Shown here: positions 23,474 through 36,571 of the stretch, one piece after another
Position numbering within the stretch: the first letter of the stretch is position 1
Layout of the letters: every line of letters begins with the position of its first letter
Source: Gremmenia infestans
Lineage: Eukaryota; Ascomycota; Leotiomycetes; Helotiales; Hamatocanthoscyphaceae
Direction: 5' to 3'
Assembly (NCBI GenBank): GCA_032629725.1
Contig: JAFEVB010000026.1
Coordinates: 930,001 to 994,000, forward strand
DNA length: 64,000 nucleotides
The notes under the pieces: generated by a model
Database searches by the model: none
Seen by the model: only the letters and a program-made list of their open reading frames with translations
Told to the model about the DNA's origin: nothing
Program-made: the position numbers and the translations under genes

Positions 23474-25853
23474 CATATACAGTACAGTTACCGTTGCCTA
23501 ATGCATCGTGGGCGCCCATCTTCGCAAACGCCCCTTCAGCTTATGAACACAAGGTCACGCTCTGATATGCGACAGGGATTCTCGGTACGATCCTTGGAAC
23601 TATCCCCGTCAACCACGAGGTTGACATGAGGTTGACTAGGTCGAGTACCCGGAATGTCGTGCAGACCCTGCGCTAGTTCGACTCGGTCGTGGTACAATTG
23701 CAGGCATTTTCAATGATTTTTATCTATCGCATCCAGGCCTGAATTAGAGATAACTACCAACCCACAGCGTCGTATGTCAAGTGCTACCTCAGCTTTTGTG
23801 CTTATCAGCAAGTCGGAATTAATACGAGTAAGGCCCGTCTCTCAAAAGTTTGCTGAGCTGAGATCTAAGATCTTACAACGATTGAAGTTCTCTCACTTTT
23901 ACACTGCCACAAGCTGAGGCTGATCCTTTTGACCAAACTTGATTCCATTGCTTTCATTCGTTATACGTATGTTCCGTGTAAAGAGGTGTTACGCCCATCC
24001 CGTGTTTCCATTTACAATGCGCCATTCTCAGCTTAAACATTGCATAATATTTGGGGGGCGTGCACGACCAAGAATGGGCGAGTCGTCTGAAGTCTGAAGC
24101 GCTAAACAGACGAAACAATAGTCCTACATGCTTACTGGGTTACTGTTTTTTCATGCAGGATATTTTCGTATCTCGCATATCCTCCACATTGCCGCAGCTA
24201 CATATTCTAAAATGTGGACGAACTCGATATATCTCGTGTAGTCATAGCAGGATTTTGAGGCAAAGTCTTGCGGCGCCTACACGGGCCAAATACGACTGTA
24301 TGCACATACTGAAATATGCCTAGAACAAACCGTCCCAATAAGTTTCTCTTAGGTTTCAGCCAGTGGCTTATCTGCTCACAGCCAGCTTGTTTTGGGGCGT
24401 TCTATACCCTTGATATCTACATAGGTAAGTCCCTTTCCATCCGAAGTATCCGAGTAAACGTACTTGATTAGGGCTTTCGTCCGATTGCGGGACATAGTGT
24501 AACATTGCAGCAGCGCATCAATAGCCTCACAGCAGAGAACGGCAGCGCCCTGAGGAAAAATCCAAGATCAGCCCTAGAGCGAACGTAAACCTTGCTGTCC
24601 TTTTTTTCTTTTTCGACTATTAAAAATGGAAGATAAGAAAACAATGGCAGCTCTAGACTCATATAGACCTAACTGCACCTTTTACATGCGTCCAAATACG
24701 AGTGCAAGCACCTCATCACGATTTACGAGGTAAGATCTCTAAAGTATAAGTGTATGATTGGTGTAAGAATTCAAGAAACACGAATGATTGATTGCAACAC
24801 AAGGTCCATAATACTTTCTTCGTCCGTCGATCCGAGCGCCAGATGACTCAATTGCAGCCTTGCATTGCAGTAAGCCGAACAATCCTACACGAGTATTTAG
24901 GCTGCGGAGAGGCGTTTATTTTCTAGATAAAATGACGCGTGGCATCATATTGAGCGCTTTGGACCATGCCGCCTAACCGTTGGGCTTAGAGCCACCACAT
25001 CCCCCAGATTTGAGATTCTACAAGTCAGCACTACAAGTCATGTTGCTAACGATCTCCTGTTCTATCTCATACTTTTACTGATACTAATACTAATACTCTT
25101 CTTTTCGGCAACATTTGTCAAGCCCAGTCCGCGGACCAGGTTTACGTTTATGACGAGGAACTCCAGCTTGCTTTCTCACAGTGGCTATGAACGCTTAGAA
25201 GATGACGATTAAGTTAATACGAGAACATGGATACCTACAAGGTAGGAAGATCAGCAAGGCATCTAAATGCTACAAATGAACAGCTGATGATAATTCCAGT
25301 ATTACTAATCTACGCTGACTAGAAGATTTGACTACCTAGTCACGCACGTCTATAAGACAAACATCTCCGAATCAGCAGTAAGCACCAAGTGAGTCATTAT
25401 TCCAAGTAATGTTCTTTTTCAGATCCCCAGCTGTCCTTCCAGTTCAGCAATAATAACTATATACTTTTCTTTTCCGTATCTTATAGTAAGCTAAGTTATT
25501 CATATCTACCATAATCCTCTTAAACAGTCCCCAGATCCTTCTGTTAGAAAAATCTCTCTTGTTTATAAACTATTTTCTAAGCCTTGATTTTAGACTGTCC
25601 ATCTATCTATTCAGTTCTATTATTCTATTATATTCCATATAAAATTCATCTATAATCTCTAGATAAGTCAAAGTTTATATATAAAGTAGTAAAAGATAAC
25701 GTTTTAAAGATAAGATTACAAACCATATACTGATACTTATACTAGTTCGCAATGAAATTTACTCTTTCGAGCTAGATAGTCTAGCCCCAGCTACCTTAAA
25801 ACGGTTTGTAAAGCCCACTCGGTGGTTGCAGCCTGTAAGTGGCAAGTGGCGAA

Positions 25854-25898
25854 GCTTAGAAATAGGTATTTCTAAGCAGGTTGCAAAGCTTAGAAATA
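25854..25898. repeat. 11-bp palindrome plus a third direct copy
   Basis: gcttagaaata (25854-25864) is followed after 2 nt by its perfect reverse complement (25867-25877). The same word is then repeated directly at 25888-25898. The first pair could form a tight hairpin. Confidence 0.85.
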
Positions 25899-26351
25899 GG
25901 GCCCGAAAGGCCCTACATATACAGCGTACTTCCCACTGTAGAACAGCAGTTAATCCAAGCATTTACACCCTGAATATATAGCTAGAAGCATTGCATACAC
26001 AGCCTAGAAACAACACCCACCTTAGAAAAAACATATTAAGTCCAGACTTAAGCATGAGTCAACTTGGGCCAATCAAGTCAAAGTAAAACGGGCAAAGAGC
26101 TTTATAGCATAGTCTAATTATACCAAACAATGATTGGACTGTAGAGTCGAGAGCATGATATAAAATTTGAAATCTTGATTGTCAGTATTCTGAAGCTAAG
26201 CACCTACAGGAAATCCAAGCTCGCTCAGCTCTATTATAGCTAGATATACAAACACACCATAGCACCATTTGGAAATAATGTAATACCAGCCCACAACGCC
26301 CCCGAAAACCGTCTGGCAGTAAGCAAAGCTCCAAGCACCACACGTAAACAT

Positions 26352-29300
26352 TTACAAGCTCTCAATAGCCTTCATTAACACCTCCAAACCCCTATCCTCA
26401 ATCCCCACAGCATCTCTCAACACCCACGCAACATCACTCTGCACGCCTAACGGAATATAGCACCCACTCCTCGCTTGCTCTAGACTCTCCTTGAGTCTCG
26501 AAGTATGTTCCCACTCCCTAGCCGCTACCTCCGCGCGATCAATGACCTTGTTTGGAATGCCGCACATGGCGGCACAATGCATACCAAAACTGCCTTCCGC
26601 CACACCGTCTTCAAGTTTATACAGGAACGTGATTTGCCGATTATCTTCATCAACATGGATCTGCATCCTCTTCCCTACAATCTCGGGATGATTCGCGAAT
26701 TCTGTAGCAAGAGAGTGGTAATGCGTAGCGAAGAAGCCTACACAGCCGATATGGGAAGCCACGTGGTGTAGAACGGCTTGTGCGACTGCGACACCATCGT
26801 ACGAGGAAGTGCCGCGGCCAAGTTCATCGAGGATCACGAGGGAGCGGGGCGTGGCTTCTGCAAGAATCTTCTTGGTTTCTGAGAGCTCGACGAAGAAGGT
26901 GGACTGCGCCGCAAAGATGTTGTCATTGGCGCCGAGGCGGGACATTATACGGTCGACGGGAGTAAGGGTCGCAGAGACGCAGGGGACGTAGCAGCCGATT
27001 TGAGCCATGATTACTGCCACGCAGGTCTAGATATTGTTAGAAGGAGCAATTGAGATAGGAGGACAGGGCATACCATTCGCAAGATTGTAGATTTACCGGC
27101 TGCGTTGGCTCCGGTCAAGAGATTGATGTTTGGTGCTTCTCCACCCAGCTTGACATCATTAGGAATGAAGTCGGTGACATTTGGGAGCATACAAGGGTGC
27201 CGAAGCTCCTCGAACTCGACAACACTTCTTTCGGCTTCGACGAAAGTTGGCCTACAACTTGGTTCTCCCAAAGCTGCTGAAGCGGCTGCGAGACTGATCA
27301 AGCAGTCGAGTTGAGCGATAACTTTGACTGCCGCCAGCCAAGTCTGATAGTCTTGGTCAAACCTAGCATAAAGCCTCCCAGCGACTTGCTTCGCGATTTG
27401 ACCATGAGTCTCTTGAGCTTCCTGAAGCTGTCGGATAAGACTCTTCAACTCGGCGTTGTAATATCGCTTGAATCCTGCTGCCGAAGACATCATCTGCCAG
27501 TCTTTGGGCACTTTGATCGAAGCTGGAACTTCGAGTTGGTAGACTTCCTTACCAATATCTTTGAACTTGATCTTTCCCGAGTTTCCTCCCAGTTCCTTCC
27601 GCTTCTTGTGCAAGAATTTCTCCAAAGCAGCCTCTATTTCTTCAATGTGATCCTGGCTCCCATCGAACTCTTCTTCGATGCCGCGTTCGGGTATCAGGAG
27701 CTTGAAGTCCCTGGCCTTTGATCGATCAAACGCCGTCTTCCACCATTTCAGAGGCCCTTTGAGGTCTGGCATCGCATCAATTAGACGATCGACAATTCCA
27801 TCCCCACCACCAAACGAGCTCAGAAGATCCATCGTATATTCAATCTGCTCAAAACCATCGAGGACCCTGACAAAGTCGTCTGGTTTGCACACTCCAGCAT
27901 GAATACGAGATATCAATCTCTCTAGATCTGGCATCCGGGTCATTGAGCCTATGAACTTATCACTCAAAGACCGGTCGCCATTTAGCATATCCACAGCATC
28001 CAAGCGCTCGTTGATCCGTTTGGCATCAGCCAAAGGATGACACACCCATTGCCTGAACATGCGTTTTCCGAACGGTGTTACGCAACGATTGAGCAGCGTA
28101 AACAGAGTGCCATCTTGACTACCATCAAAGGTGTTCGCGAAGACTTCGAGATTGATGAGAGTCTGGCCATCGAGAACCAGCGTGGTCCCCTTCTGAATCG
28201 GATTATACCAAGTAAAATTTCCTTGTGAGAGGAGATCACGTTCTAGTTTGAGGGTTCTGAGGTATTCAGTCAGAGCACCAAATGAAGACATCAAAAGCTC
28301 CTTATTTCTAGCCTCTTCAAGCACCTCGGGCCAAACTTCCTTGCCCTCAGATTCATCTTTAATGAAGTAGCCGCTGCAATCAAGTTCGCGTCTTGTTGTG
28401 TCGGCTGGCCAGAACTCCTTTCCAGGCTTGAGGTAGTTCCAAATCGTGGTTGGATTTGTGTTGTTCTTGAGAATGCGTAGAGCTTTGGTGGAGATGCATG
28501 ATTTCTCAAGCAATATCTCTTGTGGTCTGGTCTGAGCAACAAAGGTCTCAAACTTTGTCAAGTCCAGATCGTCAATGAACTCCGACAGAAAGAACTGTCC
28601 AGTTGAAGTATCCACAAATGAGATTCCAAATGCCGGCAGGTCATCGACGGTGGACTCTTTGATAGCAACGCAGAATGTCGCCATATCATCCTGCAACATG
28701 CTTCCCTCCACCAAGGTTCCACCAGTCAAAACGCATGCCAACTCTCGATTGATGATCTTGGCGACTTTGGTGGATTTGCCTCCACTCTTAGTTCCCTCTT
28801 TCTCGCGCATTTCTTTTCCCAAAGCAGTTTCGACTTGATCAACCCGAGCGATCTTGTAACCCTTTGCAACGAATTGATTGGCCCAGTGATCCAAAGACAT
28901 CTCTGGAACTCCAACCATACGCATATTGACACGGTCTGTGAGCTTCAAGTCAAACAGCTGATGCCCGATCGTAGCATCGATCTCGTAGAGTTCGTAGAAT
29001 TTGCCTTTCTTGAAGAAGACAATGGTATTCCAGAACTTCTGCTTGATCGTCCAGTACTGCTTCTCGAATGCAGAGAATTGATTCCACGCAATGGGAGGAA
29101 TATATACGGTTCGTGGGTCATAGTCTGGATGGCCGATTGGATTGCGGTCGATATCTGCAAGGTCTGCCAACCACGGGTATCGCTGGTCGGGTTCAGTCTT
29201 GTGAGCCTTTTCCTTACCTGGCTTGCGAGTGGGTGTCTTTTGAATGTTTGTAGATCTTGGTTGGAGCGGTTCCGTGTTCTCGGGGTCATACTTCCACTGC

Positions 29301-30187
29301 TGTGCGGTAGAGGGTTCAGGGATGTCCATAGCAACATCATCATCCTCGTCCTCATCGGCATTGGTTGGTGTAGGCGGAGTGATATTTGAACGCTTACGGG
29401 AGGTGGCTGTGGTTGTAGGACATTTACGTTTCTTTGAGGGCTTGGCTGGCGCGTCGGAATCATCGTCAACAACAAAATCATCCATCTCTTCTAGGCTACG
29501 TTAAATCGTGTAGTTATCGTATTATGTGGAGGCTTACCATCTTCATCAATAGCTCCATCCATGCCCCCAACGAACTCTTCCTCGTCGTCTTCATCGTCTG
29601 CAATTATAGGCTTTCGTATTCTCTTTCTTTGCGTTGATATGCCGGCTGGGTCAAAGGCATCTTCATCGTCATCGTCGGATTCTGCGTAGCTCACAACCTT
29701 CTTGGCCTGAAACATAGTTAGATAGACATCACCGGGTGAAGGGAATATTACTGCATACCTTTCGTGAAGGGCTGCTACCCGCTGGATTCCCGTTGACAAC
29801 CTGCTGGGCGCGTCTCTTAGCAGGCGTCGTAGGTGAGGGCAGACCATCATCTACCTCTTCTTCTGGAATGCCACCATTCTCGTTCTCCTGAGAGCTGGAT
29901 GGACCAGCCGCGTCGCTGCTTGGAACAGGCGTCATGCTCTTGACAGTGGGTTTCCTGAAAGCGGGCTTCTTGGGAGGAGCGATCGGTTTGGCCATTGAGC
30001 TTTTGGCATTGCCCGCGTTGGTCTTCAAGGCTCCAGTAGAAGAGCTAGGAGTGCTCGCAGGTGCTTTGGTGAAGAAGTTCATGATTGATCGTTGACCGGA
30101 TGCTGAACCTGCACTGGAGTTCTGCTTCTTCAACGATGGTGGAGGTCGCGCTGGTGTTGCCTCTGCGGCATCTTTGGGTTTTCCCAT
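26352..30187 (-). CDS. MSH6: DNA mismatch repair protein MSH6
   Basis: The mismatch-recognition subunit of MutS-alpha (with MSH2), which repairs base mismatches and small loops after replication in the nucleus. Exons 29759-30187, 29538-29706, 27074-29490 and 26352-27026 encode 1,229 residues; the introns are 52, 47 and 47 nt. An N-terminal PCNA-binding PIP box, QRSIMNFF (32-39), precedes a long disordered acidic/basic tail. The mismatch wedge GKFYELYE has Phe355 and Glu357. The MutS core and clamp follow. The ATPase has Walker A GANAAGKST (993-1001) with the usual fungal MSH6 spelling, Walker B LVILDELG (about 1068-1075) and the DELGRGTSSYDG ABC-like loop. All key residues are intact. It is divergent from the WSC-domain gene. 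Confidence 0.96.
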
Positions 30188-31258
30188 CTTGGCGAGTAGG
30201 TAGAGTCCTGGTCAAATGAAGAATGAACGGTTGTGTTGGAATATCAGGGAGTGAAAGGGTCTGAGGATGTCAAGTTTAGAAGGGTTTGGGAAACTGCTGG
30301 GGAGACGCGTTTTAGCGTGTTTTTGTCGCGTAGCAGCAGTCTCTCAAACCCAGCCCCGAAATTTGACCTCCGTGTTTTTCTTCCTTCACTATACTTTCTA
30401 TTCGTTTCGAAACTTTCATTTTTCCAGCAAATATTAGCATCTTAGGATTTATTATAATCCCAGTACAAATTTCCCAAAGCGTAATCCTTTTGACTCGCCT
30501 TGTTGCTTTCAATCTACAAACGTTCACCTCGCATACAGACAGTCCTACGCAGTGGCGTGGGACACCCAGCTCAAGGTCGCGGCAATTAATGTATATCCTC
30601 ACTCCTCTCAGGGTAAACTCAAATGCTACATAGTCTTGCAAAATGGTACCATGTAGCCATCTCTCCTTTCCACATGTCGACGCCCCTCCAATTGCTTGGT
30701 ACAGATTTACCGCAACTCTCGATTTCCTACATTCCTTCCCTCACACATTATTCCACTTAGTATATAACTTCCATTATCAGCAACGCAATGCATTTATACC
30801 TCTCTCTACTTCTATATCCAAAAAGTAACAACCAATCAGAACCCTCCAGTGAGTGTGCAGTTTACTCTATTCAAGTTCACTTTATCTCAATACAGCCCAG
30901 TCTCCCCCAACTACCTACCGCATACGGATATATCTCTCTCTCTCGGGCCTTCGCGAATATCGATTTTTACTTCCATGCAAGGTTATCTTAAGTCCCTCCC
31001 TGCACTGCATGATATTCCAATACATGTACCAATTCGCAGGGTTCCATTGGCAAATAAATCATGCAGGTACTTTACATTTACCCCGCTTGACCTGCTGAAT
31101 ACGAGACACATGTTTATTACTACAAGTGAACCCTTTGTTTCAAACCACTATATAAACATTCCAGCCAACACAGCACAACACTTCATCACGAAATTTCCTT
31201 TTTCTCTGATTATTTCTGCATTAAAACTACTGCAAAGAACAAAGATCAATTAGTCAAG
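30188..31258. promoter_or_regulatory. Divergent promoter region, MSH6 and WSC gene
   Basis: 1.07 kb separates the two start codons. The half nearer the WSC gene is CT- and AT-rich, with a TATATAA at about 31149-31155, some 105 nt upstream of that start. The MSH6-proximal half shows no obvious element. No additional gene was found. Confidence 0.5.
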
Positions 31259-32450
31259 ATGCATTTACCACCCCGCATCGCGCTGGTAGAAATATTTCTA
31301 GCAGCAGCAGCAGTTGTTACTTCAGCATGTGACATCCCCACCACCCCCCTCTCAAGCAACATCACAGGCGGCTTCGGGATCCTGGTCCAGAATCCCGCGT
31401 ACCCAGTAATCCATGACCGGTACATGAATCTCGCTGTCGCGGGCGGTGGAGATAAACATCTATTCCTGTCTCCTGTCGGGGATTACGCTTTCGATTTAGA
31501 TCTCAGCACGGGATTCCTTGAGCAGGATATCATCCACGCTGTGATCGACGGCGAGGTATAGTATCCCCAACTCAATCCAATCGTATTCAGAACATCTCTT
31601 CCCTTCCTTGCCTTCCCTCCCGTGTTTCCTTCCAAATACCAGTATACTAACCAAGTAAAACACCGCAGTATTCCGAAGTCGACAACACAACCAAAATGTT
31701 CATGACCGAACGCGGCGACCCAAAGGCAATCTTCACCCCCGTATACGGCTGTAACCCCGACAACGTCACCGAGACACAAATCCAACTGGCCTTCGCAACA
31801 CGCGAGGATAGTCCAGTCGGTGGATCAATTTGTGTAAGGATAGCTAGTGGGAATAGGGGGTATGAGTTCCGATACTCACCTCCTGATAACCCCGGTATGT
31901 CATTCTTTTCTTTCCTTTCCTTTCCCACAATCCGAATCCGAATCCGAATCCAAATCCATCCCTAATATAAAAATCCCACCCCATTCATCCATTCATCACT
32001 CACTAACAACCCATCAACCACCTAGCATCCGACCCCACAAACCCCTGCCTCCCCATAACCCTAGTCCTCCTCAGCACCCCGCCCTCCAACCTCCCCTCCC
32101 CCACCACCTCCTCCACCTCCACCTCCACCCTCCCCACCGCAACCCCCACAGCCCCCCCAACCATCCCCCCAACCTGGACCTTCTACGGCTGCCAAACCGA
32201 AGCCACATCCACGCGCGCCCTATCCAGCAGCACCTACGCCAACGACAGCATGACGCTGGAATCCTGCGCTGATTTCTGCGCCGGGTACACGTATTTCGGC
32301 ACCGAGTATGCGCGCGAGTGTTACTGCGGGGATGCGTTTCAGGAGGGTAGTGTGGAGGCTGCGGCGGGGGATTGTAGTTTTGCATGTGCGGGGGATGCGG
32401 GGGAGTTGTGTGGAGCGGGGAATAGGCTGTCGGTTTATAGTAGTAGTTGA
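31259..32450 (+). CDS. Secreted WSC-domain protein
   Basis: Three exons (31259-31555, 31669-31894, 32026-32450) encode 315 residues. A signal peptide (about 1-23) precedes an N-terminal domain of about 150 residues that I do not recognise. A Ser/Thr/Pro linker (STSTLPTATPTAPP) follows, and then a C-terminal WSC domain beginning WTFYGCQTEATSTRAL and ending CGAGNRLSVY with eight cysteines. WSC domains bind glycans such as cell-wall glucan and occur in wall sensors and secreted oxidases. There is no transmembrane helix or GPI signal after the domain, so this is a soluble or wall-bound protein rather than a Wsc stress sensor. The introns (113 and 131 nt) are longer than the local norm. The start context is CAAGATG. 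Confidence 0.88.
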
Positions 32451-32682
32451 TGCTGTGATAGATATGAGGGATCTAGCTGGCGTGTTATAATACTGTATGC
32501 GGGTAAATTTTGATAATGTGGGGGGTTTGGTGAGTGGTTGAATTGGTTGTTGAAAAGCTTTGTTTGTGAGAGATAGTTATGGTGAATCCGGAATGAATAA
32601 ATATGAAATATTTCATTTGAATCCTCCGCTGAGACTTATATGATAATCTTGTTGAAACCTGGGGTCCTCAACAGCCGCTATT

Positions 32683-33174
32683 TCAGATCATCGATATAAC
32701 ACAATTGCCTTCGTCATCCATGCTCTCATATTGGAGCCAATCGTGATTTCGTATATTTCGAAACCTTTTCCAGTCTTTGACTTCCCCTGATTCTAATGTC
32801 AGTGTACCACATCTTATGAATTGCCCCGGGGCGTTCTCAATAGCATCTCTCCGAAGATCCGGATAGTAGAGCATGCACGACCCATTCGATCAATCGTTCC
32901 ATTGGGTCTGGATATCATGTGGCTTTAGTTGTGAGGGGTATCTTTTGAAGAAGCAGCCCGTGTCGCTATCTTCCGAAGCAATAGATAAAATGTTACAAAC
33001 TGCTCCTCCATATACACACTGCAAAAGAGGAGCCTCCCTCGCCCAATCCTTAGCTGAGTCTTGGAAGATGCATAAAGAATCAATCCGTATTAAGTTGATA
33101 TTCAATTCTTGCGCAATGCTTCCGATAATTCAGACTCTTAGTTCGGTATTTGAGACTAGTTTATCGAGAATGTC
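32683..33174 (-). pseudogene. Heterokaryon-incompatibility (HET) domain gene relic
   Basis: The minus strand reads a HET-domain core: ELNINLIRIDSLCIFQDS, DWAREAPLLQCVYGGAVCNI and ASEDSDTGCFF, matching the family's IDSLCIIQDS...DW..EA..M..VY.NA..NI pattern. In the same frame are a TGA just after QTQWND (32890-32892) and another upstream near 33130. Beyond the first stop the frame continues as SNGSCMLYYPDLRRDAIENAP. The rest of a typical HET protein is absent. HET genes mediate non-self recognition between hyphae and often decay; this copy is clearly broken. Confidence 0.82.
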
Positions 33175-34324
33175 AGAATATTGAGGTAGAATAGACGGTC
33201 ACTACAGATACTTACTTTATGGATGCAGGATGTCAAGCCGACGACAGCCTCACTTCAGGCTGTATCCACCCGATGGCTGACTACGTGGCTTAATAATACT
33301 GGCAATCAAGATTCTAGGCAGCCGCCACGTGAGTGTGCATTTCACATGGGAAAGTTTTGCGTAAAGCCTTGAATCGCTAATACTTCGACTAAAGTCTGTT
33401 TGGCAGTTGGCTTGGGAAAATGATTGCTATCGATCACTTTGATACGTCTTGCTGAACATTCTACTGGGTGTCAGACGGTCAGACCTACTAGACGCCGTGG
33501 TATTTGGGTGTGCTGAAAATGCAGGTTTCAAAGGCGAAAGGAAAATGAAGAACAGCGATTTGCAACATTGTGGGTTTGGCACATGTTGAGAGTAATCCGT
33601 ACTCGGGGCAAAAAGAAAACGCCAGCGAGAAGAAAACAACCACAAATTTCTGCCTTGTACTCGTATATACCTTGCTCCAATCCACTGTATGAAAAGTTGA
33701 GAAAGATTGGAATCGGTCTTCTTAGTATGTTCGATATTCATATTTTATACATTAAATAGCAATTTGATATGTTTGCTCCAGCGATTCCAGGCGGCATGTA
33801 GCTCTGAGACAGCCATATTTCAGAGTAGGCGACCGCAGAGAGTCAGGATGGTTGGTTTGAGGAAGGATAAACAGCCGTATATCATAAGACATAAGCCTTT
33901 GAGGTCAATCGGTGGATATCTTCGAACTATCTGTCGTAGCCGGCCACAATAATATTCTGTAATCGATTCGGAAGTGCAGACCTTCACCTCAAGGAGCCGG
34001 GGTGGCAGATCAGCTGAAGTTTTTGGTCGTGTGGCAGCTTGAGGAGCACGTCATTGCACTTGTGGAAATAAGTCTGTGGCCATTATGAGTTTCCCTAGTC
34101 GAGGTTGAAGTCGAAGGTCCGATCGGTAAAAATGGTATGTTGGATATCCGGAGTCTCATGCAGTAGACTGGTCCATCGTTTGCTATGTTAGTGGCGCTTT
34201 GGCGAAATAATGGGAATCCCCTTTATCTGGGGTTCTTGATTATGGTGCTGGAGTCTTTACTCGAGTACCTGCTTTCAACCATAAACAACCATGTCATGCG
34301 TATAAATACCCAAAACAACCGACT
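33175..34324. other. Intergenic, no gene seen
   Basis: About 1.15 kb. Short open frames such as 33427-33741 are not convincing. The right end holds the 3' UTR of the minus-strand membrane protein. Confidence 0.5.
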
Positions 34325-36571
34325 TCAACCATTATTTGTCGGCGGGGGTGAAGGTGGGTGGTGAGCATGTGGGTTGAAGACTGGCGAAGCCGCAGGAGAA
34401 GCAATCATCTCCGGTTCAGGAGAGACAACAATAGCGGGTGAAACCTCGTCCTCAGCTTTGGTAATTATTGGTACAGAAGATGCAGATGTGTTCCGCGTAT
34501 GACTGTGATGGACAGGCGAAGGCACCTCGAGAGTGTCCCGTCGGCGTGCTGGTCTCACTCTGGCTGTTCCACTAGTTGATGAAGTAGGCATATTTTCTAG
34601 GTGGACTGTAGGTCGCTCAACCGGCAGCGTGCTAGCACGAGCTGAGGTAGAAGTCGAAGGGGAGTGTGGCGACGGAGGTGATGTTGCTCTCGGCGACGTC
34701 GGTACGCCTTCAATGCCAAGTCCCGACGCAATACTTCCATGGAAACTGCTTGCCCGTGAATGTTGTCTGTGAAGGGGAGTAGCAGGAGGCTCATCTTCGC
34801 GGACCTGGTTGTACTGCATCCTGATTTGAGGTAAGTGACGATTTCGATAGTCCTCTCCTGGAATCTCGGGGAAATCGAGAGCTTTTCCGTGCTTGAACTC
34901 GGAATTGTCAAAGTGTGCTGCTGTGCCGAGCTGGTTGCCGATAGCGTTCAACGCTTTAGCTACTTTGCGTCTGTTGCCAACATCACCTGTTCCAGAACGA
35001 GTAAGTTGGTGGCTTGCTTTTGTGGCGGTTGTAGGATGCCGGCTAATTGTGGATGTGAGATCGAGGGAGGTTGGTCTGTCGTGGTTGGATGCATCACTAC
35101 GGCGCATTTCCACTGGACCTGGGGTTGCTGAAACAGAGTGGGTGGATCTTGCGGATGAGGCTCTGCCTCGGTCGACTTGCTCGAGGGAACAATTGCAACT
35201 ATGGTGGTGGTGGTTATGAACGGAAGGATTTGAATTGGTTTCTTCCTTCTCGGCCTCCAGGTCTGCTGCTAGGAGAAGGTACAGTGACCCTAGTACAGCA
35301 AGTCCAGCACCAACAATGGGCGCCCATTGACCTACACAGAGCGGAACTGTTAGCGATCCATCGCCATAACTGGGAATGCAGAGTGTCACCTACCAACGTT
35401 GGCCCAAGGCTCAGTCTGATACACGACTTGTCGACTGAAAAAGTTCCTCTCGCCAATAATGAGAATAGCGAGTATGGCAGCGCCAAATACAGGGACCTCA
35501 ACGGCACTCAAGAATGATCGGATGATGGCATTGACGCCTTTCATTTTTTCAATGGTGGCACCATTCGTGCCCGATATCGTCTCATTCCTCTGCTCCTCTT
35601 CTTCTGGTTCACCAAAACGTGTCTTCCAGTTGACTTCGAGAATCTTGTTCCACATAGATACCAGGGAGAGGATAGCCGGAATACAACAAGCAGCCGAGAA
35701 GAGCGTAGCGGTACCAAATGTGAGCCTTTCTGGAGCGGGTATTACATATATGTTGTTAGCTGAACCACCTCGCATTGGAGAGAATGGACCACGGTCGACG
35801 TCACAAATGAGGCCGCACGAATTTCCATACGGGAAGTCGCTTGCATGGGAGGACATGGGGGTGCCATCGTCGGCATGCGTGCAGTCAGTGGATTTGATTC
35901 TGAAGAATTCGACCGTCAAACTCAGCAGTCCAGCAAGAACAAGGCCAGTCCAGGCGAAGATGGCGTTCCGCCCAGGATCGTAGAAGTATGTCCGTGATAA
36001 CTTGACGGTGACTGGGGCAGTCAAAATCCCGATGGAGCAGAGCTGGAAAGCCCCGTAGACATCCATATCAACAGCGCCTACATTGGATTATCAATTCTGG
36101 TTGTAATGGATGTGAAAAGGGAGAATATACCATGCATGGGGACGGCGGCAAGAACGATGCCATGGATGGCAGCCACGGCGGGAAGAATCAGGGCAGCTGC
36201 CGTGCACGCGTTCCTCAGCCATTCGAAATTCCTAGCAAATACACAAGCTGCAATGAGGATATAGTATCTATGAAGGAAAAGGAGGTGAAGTGTCAGTAGC
36301 GGTGTCGATGAGAATAGTTTGGCACTACGGGGAGACTATAATTGTGGATTCTTGCGGAGAACTGGGGAATGGGATGGGGAACTGGGGAACTTTACAAGAT
36401 TCTAGATCCGGGACCATACTGTCCTGAGACGGGCCATGCGCATATAACCTGCAGAGCTGTGGTGTTGGCAGCAGCATTGGGAATGGAAGCATTGGTGGCT
36501 ATGGCTGTAGCATTTCGACTGATGATGGTGGTGGCCGTGTTGATCAGTGAAGCCGGTGAAAAGGCCGGCAT
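34325..36571 (-). CDS. Multi-pass membrane protein with long Ser/Pro-rich tail, unknown function
   Basis: Exons 36396-36571, 36131-36267, 35394-36077 and 34325-35331 encode 667 residues, joined through introns of 128, 53 and 62 nt. The N-terminal ~40 residues are Ala/Thr/Asn-rich with several NxT/S sequons. Membrane helices are visible at about 60-73 (LYYILIAACVFA), 83-103, 108-128, 145-165, 212-235, 290-315 and 335-355. The C-terminal ~310 residues are hydrophilic, Ser/Pro/His-rich and probably cytoplasmic; they begin with a His cluster, NHHHHSC. Between helices 4 and 5 lies a Cys-containing loop (DCTHADDG, NSCGLICDVD) that may be disulfide-bonded outside. I do not recognise the family. A receptor-like or transporter-like role is only a guess. 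Confidence 0.82.

Larger units (their letters stand above)
21463..26351. other. 5-kb gene-poor region
   Basis: No gene could be supported in this 4.9-kb stretch. Open frames such as 21997-22308, 22966-23358 and 24051-24323 have no recognisable domain or plausible exon partners. Visible structure is limited to a 42-bp tandem duplication (23389-23473), an inverted/direct 11-bp repeat set (25854-25898) and an AT-rich patch (about 25440-25750). The left end should hold upstream laccase regulatory sequence and the right end the MSH6 3' UTR. Confidence 0.55.
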
